Source of the DNA: Agrostemma githago
Taxonomy: Eukaryota; Streptophyta; Magnoliopsida; Caryophyllales; Caryophyllaceae
DNA length: 64,000 nucleotides
Direction: 5' to 3'
Assembly (NCBI GenBank): GCA_958450325.1
Contig: OY288261.1
Span: 18,217,277 to 18,281,276, forward strand
In this document: positions 1 to 10,678 of the stretch, piece by piece
How the letters are laid out: each line of letters opens with the position of its first letter
How positions within the stretch are numbered: the first letter of the stretch is position 1
The notes under the pieces: model-generated
What the model was told of the DNA's origin: nothing
Seen by the model: only the letters and a program-made list of their open reading frames with translations
Database searches by the model: none
Made by a program: the position numbers and the translations under genes

Positions 1-1455
1 TTATGTTCGTACCTGCTGCTATAGTTATCATTGTTGTTGATATTCATGTTCGATGTTGCATTTTGTCGTCCCTCTGTTGCGTTTTGGTTTGGCTTTCCCC
101 GCTTCTACTCTCATTTCATCTGTGATGAATTAGATTGTATATCACCAGTTTGTCACATGTTATTATTCTAAAATTTAGTATATAATCATGCACTTACATT
201 TCTTTATCATCTAATTACACGTTTTCACTGTGTAGTTACACGCTCTTCGTTATTATTCTAAAAGTTACATAATAGTCCACTTACACTTCTTCACCGTCTA
301 GTATACACTTTTTCACCGTCTAGTTACACTTATTTGTTATTGTTCTAAACTCCAAGTTACGATCTAAATCGGTATAATTTTCACGAATAATTTCTAAGTT
401 CTAGTACGTCATTATTGTGGTCAGCTTAGAAACCGTTTATGAGTTTCCCATGTGAGAATGTGTGTAATCAAAACTTCAATATTTGTTTTCTATATGCCAT
501 TTTTGAAGAACTATGTGTGAGTGTGTGTACCTTCTTTGTTATGCTTTTCATTACACTTGTTTTTCTAGATATGACAAATGTGGTTGTTATTCCAAGTAAC
601 AAAACAAAAAGAGATGATAAAGTTGATGATAATGCCGTTGTTTGTGATGTTGATATTCCAATTATAACAAATGAAGAACATTTTTTGAAGACAAGGATGA
701 CACCCAGACATCTTATGAAGTTCATTAATAGCAACCGGAAGAAAGACTGTGGTGAGACATGGGCTTAAGAAATGGGATGAAGTCGAACTATGCTGGGATG
801 ATCAACGTCACAGCCTGTACAGTTCTTTGCAGATTGGCATTCATCGTCAATTATTAAACATGATGATCAATGTGTTACTACATTAGTTATATATAGCAAG
901 TAGTTATGAGTATGTAAGTACAAATTATCTTAGTGTTGGGTTAGTGAACATGGATATTTGATGACGGGACATCTTTTGCATAGAAACAATCGCTCGATTT
1001 TTTTTATTGCAGAATCTGCATCTTTTATAATTTTGACCCACTGTTTTGAATTGAAAATTCGCACCAAAAATTGGTCATTAATAAAATGGACTACTTTTGT
1101 TTAGTCTGACTACATATGTTGTTAATTATATGTTCATGCAATTTATTTGGAGCGAGTTCATCATGATCCCCAAGTACAAATTAAAATAAATGATCATTAC
1201 TTCATACGAAGTACATTTGATTACTTTATCGGAGCAAAGAGTTTATTACAGTAAAAAAAGGCTCATTACTTACTTACATTACAAAGCATGTACACATTGT
1301 ACAGTTAACATGACATAAAAATAATTAAGCATCTACTACATACTCAATCCAAGCTTCGGGACAACATTTAACAGTTTTATGTCATCATATGAAAGAATAC
1401 ACGATGCATCAATGCTTGTCCTGTATATGTGCCTATTTACCGCTTCAAAAAATCA
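1..1455. other. Unassigned AT-rich sequence
   Basis: No recognisable gene. The longest open stretch (439-768, plus strand, 109 codons) has a hydrophobic N-terminal half and a charged C-terminal half but resembles no family I know. Direct repeats of a TTACAC-containing phrase occur near 190-350 and resemble the minisatellite at 2080-2330. The stretch may belong to the same gene-fragment-bearing mobile element as the segment to its right, but no terminus was identified. Confidence 0.4.
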
Positions 1456-1593
1456 CTATGCTTGTGGAATTTCGGAAGATGTGAGATGGTAGGCAATCAC
1501 GGTGTCCGAGCTAGGTTTGGCATGATACTGACCATAGAATGCATATATAGCGAGTGTAATGATGCTAACAACTAAGACTCTCACCCATGCTTC
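1456..1593 (-). pseudogene. Possible captured C-terminal end of a CAT-type cationic amino-acid transporter
   Basis: The minus strand reads EAWVRVLVVSIITLAIYAFY followed by GQYHA, then about 20 polar residues and a stop. The WVRV, hydrophobic stretch and FYG-x-x-H pattern resembles the last transmembrane segment and tail of plant CAT (APC superfamily) transporters, in which FYGRTHS is common. This would be one terminal exon of a transporter of about 600 residues. Nothing upstream on the minus strand reads as the rest of the protein, so it is at best a fragment. It lies on the same strand as the RPB2 and NAP1 fragments further right. The identification rests on a short hydrophobic segment and is tentative. 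Confidence 0.4.
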
Positions 1594-2905
1594 ATGATGT
1601 AGTTGCAAAATAAGTCAACAATGGCACACATATATCTCATCGACATCTTTATATCATCATAATGTAGGGACACATAGCCTTTTTCTGCATGAAATTTTCA
1701 AGTAGCATTTGAGCATCATACTCCTTGATAAACTTCTTCACGTCCATAATTCTTGAAATCCTCCAAAGATGTCCATACATGTTTGTATCCTCTTACATAC
1801 TCCTTGATCAGCCTTGTGCACAAGAAAAAGTAACAAGAATTAACAACGAACTTTTCATATGAATCGACACAAACAAAAAGAAGAATCAATAATAAAAGTA
1901 TTGTATTGTCTCACGAGCATCTTAATAATCAAATCAAGAATGGTTAATTACAATTTTGATACACTTATTTACTGTCCATTCACACTTCTATGTGGAAATA
2001 ATTAACAAAATTTATATAACTAAATTTACTTCTACCATTTGTGAATCGTCTTCAGTTACTTCAACATGTACATGTACAATTACAGAATTAAACTTTGAGT
2101 ACATGCTTATACTTCTCTAGTTCCTACTTACACTTCTTTTAGTCTCTAATTACACTTCTTTAAAAGTGTAAGTGGAGCCTTAAAAAGTGTAACCAATAAG
2201 AATGAGATAATTACACTTCTCTAGTCTCTACTTACACTTCTTTTAGTCTCTACTGACACTTCTTTAAAAGCGTAAGTAGAGACTTAAAGAAGTGTAAGTG
2301 GAGCCTTAAAAAGTGTAACCTACAAGAATGAGACAATTTCATTTTAAAAGATCACATAAAAGATCAATATATCCTTGATAAACCAAATGAAGAATTCATA
2401 CCGGAAGATGAACAATTAGCTCTAATGGTTATTATCTTCATAGAAAATAGACCAAGTGTAACCCTATAACGATTAAAACTAAAATTAATAATTTATTTGG
2501 TAACAATTATGTAGTATGAGGAAACGCCTAATCAAATGAACTACAAATGGAACTAACAATTGTACTTTATTAGGCCTAGCATCTACCAATTTTCTGCAAC
2601 AGCATCACGATTCAGTTTCGTAAATTACTCCCTCCATTTCACTCTTAGAAGTAAAGAGAATGTTATTTTGAATGAGTGATCATTGATAGACTGTGGGGAA
2701 TGGTGGTAGTTCACTTACTTAGCAGTAAATTCAAAACACAACATAACCATGTACAGATATTTCAGCTAACAGTTTGGATAATTTTACCTAAATTACCCTA
2801 TTGCATTACCATCTCGCCTCCTAACTTAAAATCCAAGCTCCATCAAAATCACAAACTCGGAAAAGCAAACACAACAAACAGCTACAAAGTTGGTTCAATC
2901 TGTAC
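1594..2905. other. Non-coding AT-rich stretch
   Basis: No gene seen. It contains the inverted/direct minisatellite at 2080-2330. A CTCCCTCC sequence near 2627-2640 recalls the Stowaway MITE end, but no partner end was found. The segment 2676-2905 is the minus-strand continuation of the RPB2 fragment past its exon border, presumably captured intron. Confidence 0.4.
2080..2330. repeat. Foldback-type minisatellite
   Basis: Repeated phrases of the form TTACACTTCTTTAGTCTCT occur first in one orientation and then as their complement (AGAGACTTAAAGAAGTGTAA). This gives two neighbouring imperfect hairpins, about 2125-2190 and 2218-2320. No coding potential. Confidence 0.6.
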
Positions 2906-3079
2906 CTCAACGAAATCGGACTGATGGTCGGGATTGTGCTAGGATTCGGGTCGAACCTCAATATCAGCATATTCATCAACAATTTCCTGCATCGTATTTT
3001 GAATAAACTCATCGAAAGAATCGAGCTGTTGTCCGACAAGCCCCTTCTCTTCGAAAAAGGCACTAAATACGTCGAAACT
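2906..3079 (-). pseudogene. Captured exon fragment of RNA polymerase II subunit 2 (RPB2)
   Basis: In the host, RPB2 is the second-largest catalytic subunit of nuclear RNA polymerase II. Here the minus strand reads VFSAFFEEKGLV, QQLDSFDEFIQNTMQEIVDE, ADIEVRPES, stop, HNPDHQSDFVE. This closely follows the N-terminal region (roughly residues 25-80) of plant RPB2. The segment ends GAG|GTACAG, a normal exon/intron donor at the place where the homology stops, so the piece came from genomic DNA and not from mRNA. One codon that is Gln in RPB2 is TAG. Only about 58 of some 1190 residues are present, so it cannot be functional. It lies next to the NAP1 exon fragment on the same strand. Confidence 0.85.
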
Positions 3080-3102
3080 AAACATGAAAATGAAGGTAGA
3101 AC

Positions 3103-3201
3103 CTGGAGCACACGAAGAGATTCAACACGTTTCCGAACAACTGGCGTCAAGGATTCAATTAAATCTGAGTTGCATTCGCCTGCTAAATTCTGCAACTTAT
3201 T
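3103..3201 (-). pseudogene. Captured exon fragment of nucleosome assembly protein 1 (NAP1)
   Basis: In the host, NAP1 is an H2A-H2B histone chaperone. The exon is exactly 33 codons. It reads NKLQNLAGECNSDLIESLTP then VVRKRVESLRVLQ, matching the NKLQNLAG...LTP..R+RVE.LR.+Q stretch near the N-terminus of plant NAP1. It is bounded by a good acceptor (TTTCTGTAG, minus strand) and a GT donor. Only 25 bp separate its donor from an AG just before the RPB2 fragment, too short for a plant intron. The join between the two captured genes therefore lies there. The exon itself has no stop. Confidence 0.85.
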
Positions 3202-3765
3202 CTACAGAAATAATTGACACAATTCAGAAAAATAATAAGACCATCCAAAATCTAATTTTTCTACTCAGAATAATAAATTGAAAATAGGTATACCAGGTGA
3301 GAAATCAAAAATCGAAAATAACAACAGCAACACGAACATCAACGAAAAGTGACGAATGAGATGAATTGTGCGTGTGATTATTGAATACCTGGTGAATGAT
3401 GTAGATATAAGTAAAACTAGAGTGAAAAGAATCAAAAATTAGAGTAAAAAATCGAAAAATCGAAAATAGGAATCGCGGATGAGAGAATTGCAGATGAGAA
3501 AATCGCGGATGTGGATGGATTGAACGATTAACCGGCAAACGTTTGATTGATTGCTTGAATTGGTGCGTTGATCGATTGCGTTGAGTGCGTGCGTTGATCG
3601 CAGGTGAGTTGCTTGAGAAATCGATTGATTGTGTGTGTATTGAATTGGGGAAGAATGAGATGAACAGTATGGAATAGATGAATTGCGCGTGTTTATTTTC
3701 TTTTTGTGTTATTATATAGTTCGGACGGTTCGGATCGAACCAAGGTTTGCACCGGATCCTAGCCC
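3202..3765 (-). promoter_or_regulatory. Captured NAP1 intron and putative leader/promoter of a chimeric transcript
   Basis: Minus-strand sequence upstream of the NAP1 exon. It has an intron-like stretch running from a CACCAG|GTATTC donor near 3390 to the acceptor at 3202, a pyrimidine-rich leader-like stretch (about 3390-3680), and a TATATAAT box at 3711-3718. This order (TATA, leader, 5'-UTR intron, exon) looks like a captured 5' gene end and could drive a chimeric RNA. Expression is inference only. Confidence 0.45.

Positions 3766-3838
<73 letters not shown>
3766..3838. repeat. (TA)n microsatellite
   Basis: An almost pure TA dinucleotide tract of about 70 bp. It separates two sequences that resemble Helitron 5' ends pointing away from each other. 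Confidence 0.95.
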
Positions 3839-3841
<3 letters not shown>

Positions 3842-4340
3842 GAAGGATCAAGTGAGTCCATCTTTTAAAATTGAGTCCGTGAGTCCCCCCCACATCTCTT
3901 GGATTAGAAAGAGATTGATGGTTATGATTTGTTTGAGTAATTAAAGCAAGTGACTATATTTGGTAAATATCTTTCTCTCCTTAATTTACTTATCATTTAA
4001 TATCTCTTCTATAAAAAAATAATTACCGTCTCTCACACACATATTCATTCACAATTAAGATTTTCATTTTAAAAAATTAAATTGTTATTATATAGAACTA
4101 AAAATAATAATTTATCGCATATTTTCTCCTCTCCTTAATTTATTTTGTGCTACTCTATTGTATAGAACTATTACTCTGGTTAATGTTTGGTGTTACTCTA
4201 ACGAACATCATGCAAATATGCTTAAATTGATTTCAGAGTTATATGCCCCCAAGGGCCCCAACACTAAACATAATTATTAACTCAACATATATATTCTCAT
4301 CCTACTTAGTACTTGCCTCATTATAATTATAAGGGTAATT
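3839..4340 (+). mobile_element. Helitron-like 5'-end sequence
   Basis: Immediately after the TA tract comes GAGGAAGGATCAAGTGAGTCC, a phrase typical of the start of many plant Helitron-like repeats. The rest is AT-rich, has no ORF, and ends about where the chromovirus-like sequence begins. No CTRR end with a hairpin was confirmed, so the class is tentative. Confidence 0.35.
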
Positions 4341-5371
4341 CTTTAGAGGCCCGTTGAAGTTGTGTCAGGGAGCGAGCTTCGGGACGAAGTTCTTTTAAGG
4401 AGCGTTGATTGTAATACCCGTAGTAAGTTTAGTTAAGACGATTGAGTTAATTAGGTCAAGCCCTTAAGTCAAACCGACCAATGGTGGGCCTTACTTACCC
4501 GTACCCCTTTTATTGTGTAATTGCTGATCAACCCATTATTTTTTTAAACCCACACGTACACTAAACCTAAACCTAAGAAAGAACCTAGCATCATACTCCA
4601 CTATTAATACCCGGCACTCCATTCTTTTGCAGCCATAAACTACTCCACTGATAATATCCCGCACTCCATTCGTTTGCAGCCTTAAACCACGAACACTTGT
4701 CACTCCTACACACTTACGGACCAGCCGCACTAAGTTAGAGGAGGGGAAGGTGAAGTCGAGTCGGGCCGTCGATAGGTATGCTATTCTGTCGTTATACATC
4801 GTCCTTCTCATTTTAGCAAATGATTAATATATACTCGTATTTTAATGTTAATAGCTGGGATCGGGACTGTCGTGTTAGTGTCTGGCCCTATTGTCGTAAT
4901 ATTGCTAATATTAGATTACCGTTGTCGTGTTGGGGTTTGGTCGATGTTGATATTGGTGGTGTCGTGGTGGTCAGGGCTGGTGTCACGCGATCGGGGTGGT
5001 GTTTATATTGTTATCGGTGGTTGTTTTGTATTGTCTGCTATGTTACAGATTGTGTTGTTGATTGGGGTAGAGTTGTTATTTGTACTCCATTGTTGGGAGG
5101 GAGTTGATGTGTGTATGATAGATGGTAGAGTAATGAAGTGGAATTAGCGTGTGTGAGTAGGGGATGATAAGCGTAGTGATAAGTATAGTGCTGGAGTGTC
5201 ATGCTAGCATTGCGTCTGACGTTGTTGATGTTGAGGGAATATGGATGATATTGTTGTTAATGGTTGACCTTGTTGTTGAGGATTTAATAATATTGGGAAA
5301 TAGTGGTAGTGGAGGCTTGGTTGTTAGGTTAATAATAATAATAATAATAGTAATAATAATAATAATAATAA
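4341..5371 (+). mobile_element. 3' end and first LTR segment of a chromovirus (Tekay-like) element
   Basis: The sequence GAGCGAGCTTCGGGACGAAG followed by TTCTTTTAAGGAG is the usual tail of the Tekay/Del pol gene and polypurine region. It is followed at 4410 by TGTAATACCCG, a typical start of such LTRs. No integrase or chromodomain is left upstream, so the element is truncated on its left. The LTR appears to continue at about 22298-22930 and 24563-25030 after removal of the LINE, the promoter-like array and a solo LTR. Small ORFs here (4820-5147, 4536-4811) are not credible genes. Confidence 0.6.
5330..5371. repeat. (AAT)n tract at the LINE 5' border
   Basis: Imperfect AAT/ATA repeats ending AATCAAC. 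The LINE 3' end (20318-20346) also finishes in (AAT)n followed by AATCAA, so this tract is either part of the LINE target duplication or its insertion target. Confidence 0.8.
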
Positions 5372-5455
5372 TCAACAACCAGCGTAGTGAGAGAAACTTT
5401 TCTCTCTCTAGGAGTTTTGTTACAAGGCGATTCTGGTTTTCCCACTCTTTCTGCC

Positions 5456-6879
5456 ATGGCTGCTCCTGCTTCAACCGCGAAAAGAGGGCCTGGTAGACCG
5501 CCAAAAAAAACGCATCACTCTCTTCCTCCCCCCACTAGTCATGCTAAGTCAGGCTTGGAGGACAATGATGAAGAATCAACTTTGCAGCTTGAAACCCAGA
5601 GTTCTACGCACAATGTTTCCTTGAATGATGTTATTCTGGAGGCCATGGCTTCCGCTGGTAAGCTTGATTCTACTCTTAATTCTTTGAATATGAATGAAGA
5701 AACTGCTGATCCTAATGTGGAATTGGAGAAATCCGTTCCGCTTAAAGAATCCTGAGCATCTATCACTTCTAAACATAAACAATTAGGCATGAATTTGAGC
5801 TATTCTGAAGAATCTGTAGACTGTTCTGAAATCACTATTGTTATGGATGATTTTGTGGATGAATTGAAACTATGGGAATTTACACTCATGGGGCGTGTAA
5901 TTGGATCTAAACCCTCATTACAGCAGGTTAACAAATTTGTTCAGGAGAAATGGAGTATTTTAGCATTACCTGTTGTGCAGTACTTTAAACGCGGCTGGTT
6001 TTCTTTTAGATTTCAGTCTAAAGAAGACATGGCTAAGGTCTTGGAGGGTGGACCATGGAGTATGGGGATTAACACTCTCATATTGAAGGAGTGGTCGCCA
6101 TCATTTTCCGCAGAAATGGATACAATAGCCTGTGTTCCGGTATGGGTCTTGTTTCCAGACTTGGATCCATTCATGTGATCGGATGTTGTTCTTAGAAAGC
6201 TTGCTAGTGCTATTGGGAAGCCATTGTGTGCAGACTTAGCCACAACTACGAAGGCAAAACTTTCTTTTGCTAGAGTCTTGGTAGAAGTTGATGTTTCTAA
6301 GCCATTGCTAGAACATGTAGTGATCTCCACACCTTACTCTGAGCAATCAATTAAAAAAATTCAGTACGAATGGGTGCCATACTATTGTCGGGGTTGCGGA
6401 AAACTTGGTCATACCATTAAGTCCTGTAAATGGGAAAAAAGAAGGATGATCTAGTGCAAGATGCTAGTAAAGGCTCTAAATCTGATGGAGTTGAACATTC
6501 TGTAGTGCAGACTGAATCAGGAAATGACAGTCATGCAACTGTAAAGATGAAAGCTGATGGAAAATCTTCCAAGTTGGCTTTGGAGAAGAGTCACCACATT
6601 GAGGTGGAATTGCCTGGGGCTGTATCCAGGAATCCCTCTATTAAGGCTACTATTGAAAGTCCAAAGCCTAGACAATTTTATCAGGATGAAACATTTATTC
6701 CTGTTGAAAAAAGACATTCATCAGCAAACAAGCTTGATAAAGAGCCCATCATTGAGCCTATATTACTTGAGAATGCTTTTCAAGCTTTCTCCATAAATGA
6801 GGAGACTGTTCTGGATCCCCAATCTCACATAGAGTATATGGGCAGCTTGAGTAACCCTATTCCTCCTGACAAACAATGA
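5456..6879 (+). pseudogene. LINE ORF1 (DUF4283 plus CCHC zinc knuckle), degenerate
   Basis: ORF1 proteins of plant L1 elements bind element RNA. The chosen start is the ATG at 5456 (MAAPASTAKRGPGRPPKK), which opens with an AT-hook-like GPGRPPKK. Next comes a DUF4283-type region (about 5840-6330, with GRVIGSKPSL and LEGGPWSMG) and a zinc knuckle CRGCGKLGHTIKSC (about 6386-6428). The C-terminal tail is polar and low-complexity. Two TGA codons (5753-5755 and 6176-6178) and a frame change between about 6430 and 6454 break the frame. The final stop TGA overlaps the ORF2 start as ATGA at 6876-6879. Confidence 0.85.
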
Positions 6880-8179
6880 GGATTGCATCTTAGAATATTC
6901 GTGGGTTCAATGATCCCACTAAGCATAGTGAGGTTAAAGAATTGTTCTCTTCAAATAAGTTGGATATACTTGGATTATTGGAAACAAGGGTCAAACAGAA
7001 TAAAGCAAGCAGAATAATTAGAAACAATTTTAGGCATTTGGAAGTTCTCACTAACTATGAACATCATTATAATGGAAGGATTTGGGTTATTTTTAATCCG
7101 AATACTGTAAAGATTACTAATACAGTTGCTACTGATCAATCAGTTTCTAGGTTAATTCATCACCTTGAATCAAACACCTGGGCTCAGTTTAGTGTGATTT
7201 ATGGAGCCAATGATGCTGAGGATAGGAAACGACTATGGACTTCCCTTTGCTCTCTAATTACTCCTAATCCTTGGTTTGTTTTGGGGGATTTCAATGTTGT
7301 TCGAAACCCTGAGGAGAAACTTAGTTCAAATCCACCTTCATTAACAGCTATGATGGCGTTTAATGAATGTCTTTCTGAATGTCAACGGGATGATCATCCT
7401 AGTGCAGGATGCTCTCTAACTTGGACGAATAAACAGGGCACGGAAACTAGGGTTTGGTCAAAACTTGACAGGATCCTAGTTAATGCTCAATGGTTTTCTT
7501 GTTTTCCCTCCTCCTCAGCAATTATTTCTGAAGCAGGACTCTCGGATCATTCTCCAATAATTGTGTTCGTTATGCAACAGCAGCTAAAGACCAGGAAGGC
7601 TTTTACCTTTTTAAACAGCTGGATTGCGCATCCGGATTTCCTTTCTACTGTAAAATTGGCTTGGGAAGGAAGGATTACTGGATCTCCTATGTTTTGCCTA
7701 TTTGGTAAACTCAAACTAGTCAAAAAAGCTCTCCAAAGCTTTCATAAAACTTACTTCTCCAATATTTCTGATCAGGTTAAAGAGTCCAAGCAACGATTAA
7801 TCTCTTGTCAACTTAAGCAACATGCTTTTCCTTTTTCTGAAGAACTTATAATAGAAGAAAAGGAGTTGTCTAGTGTCTACTCCAACTTAAAAAAGGCGGA
7901 ACTGTCCATGCTTCAACAACGAGCTAAAATTCAAGATCTGCAACTTTCTGATTGCTCTTCTAAATACTTTTACGCAAAAATTGCAGAACGCAGAAATCAT
8001 CAAATGGTTGGAGCAATAAAGGATGCATCTAGGTTATTACATGAAGGGACTAAGTCTGTTGTAGCAGCTTTTCAAGAATATTATAAAGGACTTTTGGGCA
8101 GTAGCTATAATGTTCATCCAATTCCTTCTCATCTAATACATAAAGGGTCCTGCTTGACAAAGGATCAGCAGACTGTTCT
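6876..8179 (+). pseudogene. LINE ORF2, N-terminal part: apurinic-type endonuclease
   Basis: ORF2 of L1 elements nicks target DNA and primes reverse transcription there. Starting at the ATG at 6876, the frame reads MRIAS, stop (TAG at 6891-6893), NIRGFNDP. The stop replaces the usual Trp. The frame then runs on unbroken with SNKLDILGLLETRVK, SVIYGAN, WFVLGDFNVV and GLSDHSPI, the classic exonuclease-endonuclease-phosphatase motifs including the catalytic Glu, Asp-x-Asn and Ser-Asp-His. After the domain comes the spacer up to the T0 insertion. The premature TAG makes this copy inactive unless read through. Confidence 0.9.
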
Positions 8180-8988
8180 TGTGGACATGACATAGGTCCA
8201 CCCCGACGCGGCCACGCGCGGGTTTGGGTAGGCGAATGAATCTCCATATGAGAAGGATCGAATTGAAATTTAGGTCTATGTGGAGTCGCCACCGAATTTT
8301 GTGGTTATTCGGAACCGTTCGAGCCCACTCTATGTCGTAGTGGGCCGTATACAAAATACGGCCCATTTCCGATGTCAGAGTTTATTGGGCTCGTCCCTTT
8401 GCATATCGATATAGATGCCGACTTGAGCGGTTAATCGTATATTGAATGACTCTCGTAAGCCAACGGTTTCGGGCATCCGGAAACCGAGGTTCTGAGTAAG
8501 GGGTGAGGGTACGTGTTGGGAAGCCCACAAAGGACACCCAACCCCGCCCGCGCTTTAGCGGCCTCTACTAAGAACTCGAATGACTTTCTAATACGCGTGC
8601 TAGTAAAACGGGAAAATGATATGCAAAGATTTACTTTCCCTAAACATGTGAATGGAATCGAAAAGTGGGTTTTTATGTCAATTTAATGCAACTAAAATTA
8701 ACGTCGAAGTTGTATTTTAGCATGCGGGTTCATTTAGTATAATAAACGAATAATAATTAAATTGACAAAAGAAACAGAAAACGCGTTAGTAACGATATAA
8801 CGATATTACGAACAATAACGGTTTGCAAATATTGAATTGAATTGAAAAGATGCAAATATGAGGATGCATGATTTGAAAAGATAGTATACATGTGATTAAT
8901 TATGCACGTGTTGACCTAAGTCGAGAAATACTATCGGGTTTTGAAAATAGAACAATGTAAGACTCGTAATTTGAGTCGTTATGAGGTC

Positions 8989-9195
8989 ACTCGATCGAGT
9001 GGACCCTAAAAAATTGATTCTGTTTTGCGTCAAAGACCGTACTCGGCCGAGTTATTGACCAACTCGGTCGAGTACATAGCCACTCGACCGAGTCACTGTG
9101 AGACTCGATCGAGTGGTGATCGTGATTAGCATACTGACTTGATTTTGAGGTGCCACTCGACCGAGTGGGCTAGGCACTGGTCGAATGCCCTCTGT
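8989..9195. repeat. Cluster of ACTCGNNCGAGT palindromes in T0 3' LTR
   Basis: Repeated 12-14-bp palindromes such as CACTCGATCGAGTG, ACTCGGCCGAGT and CACTCGACCGAGTG, six to eight within about 200 bp. The same cluster lies in the other T0 LTR (16446-16675). Related motifs lie in T2 (39996-40110) and T3 (41108-41226 and 42131-42248). Confidence 0.9.
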
Positions 9196-9721
9196 ACGAA
9201 TTAAGATTCGTTTGTAAAATCGTGTTTTATGTCGAAAATCGTTTTAAATTGATTATTGAGATGTGATTAAATTTTCTCCGCGTTAATAATGTCATAATTC
9301 TAAAGAATTGTTTTGACAATTATTTAGCATCAACGAAAATTGCCCTAAGTTGATTTAATGCGATTTAGAAAGATTGACTCTTTGATTAAATAATAAAAAG
9401 AACTTGATTCCCTCGACTTCTCCGACATCGATAAATCCCTAGAGATCGTGATGTCGGATCCGTGTCAACGGGTTTCGACCCTTATTAAAATTGGTTTTAG
9501 AAAATTCGATGAATGCAATATTAAAGATGATAATGACGAGAAATAAAGACGAATTCTTGTTTAAGTTGACTCATCTCAATAATCAAATAATCGGGGTACC
9601 GGGATAAGCGACCGTCAACGCTGTGTGCAGTACACTTGTATGTTCGTGTTTTCTTATCCCGATATCCTTTTTACTTGACACAAATCAATGAGTATTTTAA
9701 TATTTTGATGCAATAATGATA

Positions 9722-9790
9722 ACAAGGTAAATAATAATGATAATAATTGTAATAACAATAATAATAATAATAATAATAATGATAATAAAC

Positions 9791-9886
<96 letters not shown>

Positions 9887-9887
9887 C

Positions 9888-9919
<32 letters not shown>

Positions 9920-9925
9920 CGTAAA
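9722..9925. repeat. (AAT)n microsatellite in T0 3' LTR
   Basis: AAT/ATA trinucleotide tract interrupted by ACG units. Its counterpart at 17213-17406 in the other LTR differs in length and accounts for part of the LTR length difference. Confidence 0.9.
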
Positions 9926-10283
9926 AAAAAAGAATAAAAAAGGAGATGAACGACGAGAGAAAAAGGGAAAAGAGAACGAGGTTTGTCACCCTCAACCTAC
10001 ATGTTCTTGTCTCGGAATAAGGCTCGTAAACGCGGCTATGACACGAGAGTCTTCGAGGTATATGGAGGCTAAGTTGTGGTGGCTCGGGTTGAATTCCTAA
10101 AGCTAGGTTTAGGGTTTTTGCTAGTGTAGAATTGCTATGGTTTTGAAGTGTGTGTAGATGTGTTAGGGTTGTCCTAGAGTGTACTAGGGATTTTTAAGAT
10201 TGCTAAAGGATTAGGGTTCTTGAGGTTGTATTAGGGTTGTAAAGGTTGTGTAAAAAGTGTTGAAGATGTGTGCATGGGGGTTG

Positions 10284-10291
10284 CTTATATA
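10284..10291 (-). promoter_or_regulatory. TATA box of T0 3' LTR
   Basis: Minus-strand TATATAAG; the same box is at 17776-17783 in the 5' LTR. It fits the U3 promoter of the element. Confidence 0.5.
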
Positions 10292-10664
10292 GGCAAGGCT
10301 AGGGCACCTTGGTGTCTATGGTTTTGTGCCTTGATGGACTTGATTTGATGGCCCGTTTGGAGGTGGACCGTGGGTGAGCTACTCGGAAACGGCTTTGACC
10401 GGGTTTTAATCCGGTCGCTAAAAGTCGGTTTTATTTCCGGTGTCGGTTTTGACTCAAATTAGTCTTGTTTGACCCGGAATGATCCACTGGGCCTGGATTC
10501 GAGGTTGATTTTGTGAGATTTGTACTCCATAAGTGTGTTAGCCAGCGATTAATGGATTTGAGCCCGTATCCAAGCGCATAGAGACATGTTAGCGTCCGAT
10601 CATCATCGGGTGATTTTTTGGAAACTGCCATAGCCACCTGGCAGTCAAAATGCGGGTGTCTACA

Positions 10665-10678
10665 GAGCCCCCACTCTG
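10665..10678 (-). other. T0 polypurine tract
   Basis: Minus-strand CAGAGTGGGGGCTC directly against the 3' LTR. The identical motif precedes the T1 3' LTR. Confidence 0.8.

Larger units (their letters stand above)
8180..10664 (-). repeat. T0 3' LTR
   Basis: Begins TGTGGACATGAC and ends GGGTGTCTACA on the plus strand (element orientation is the reverse). It contains a palindrome cluster (8989-9195), an (AAT)n tract (about 9722-9925), a minus-strand TATATAAG box (10284-10291) and a 10-bp-stem hairpin at 8341-8365. Confidence 0.93.

Noticed and set aside
439..768. Host gene
   Set aside because: 109 codons with no recognised domain and no supporting exons; left as unassigned.
2627..2645. Stowaway MITE
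   Set aside because: Only one CTCCCTCC-type end was seen; no matching inverted end or TA duplication.
3683..3944. ORFs with long Tyr-Ile repeats
   Set aside because: They are translations of the (TA)n microsatellite.
9654..9995. Leu/Ile/Tyr-run ORFs in T0 LTRs (also 17181-17483)
   Set aside because: They are translations of (AAT)n tracts.
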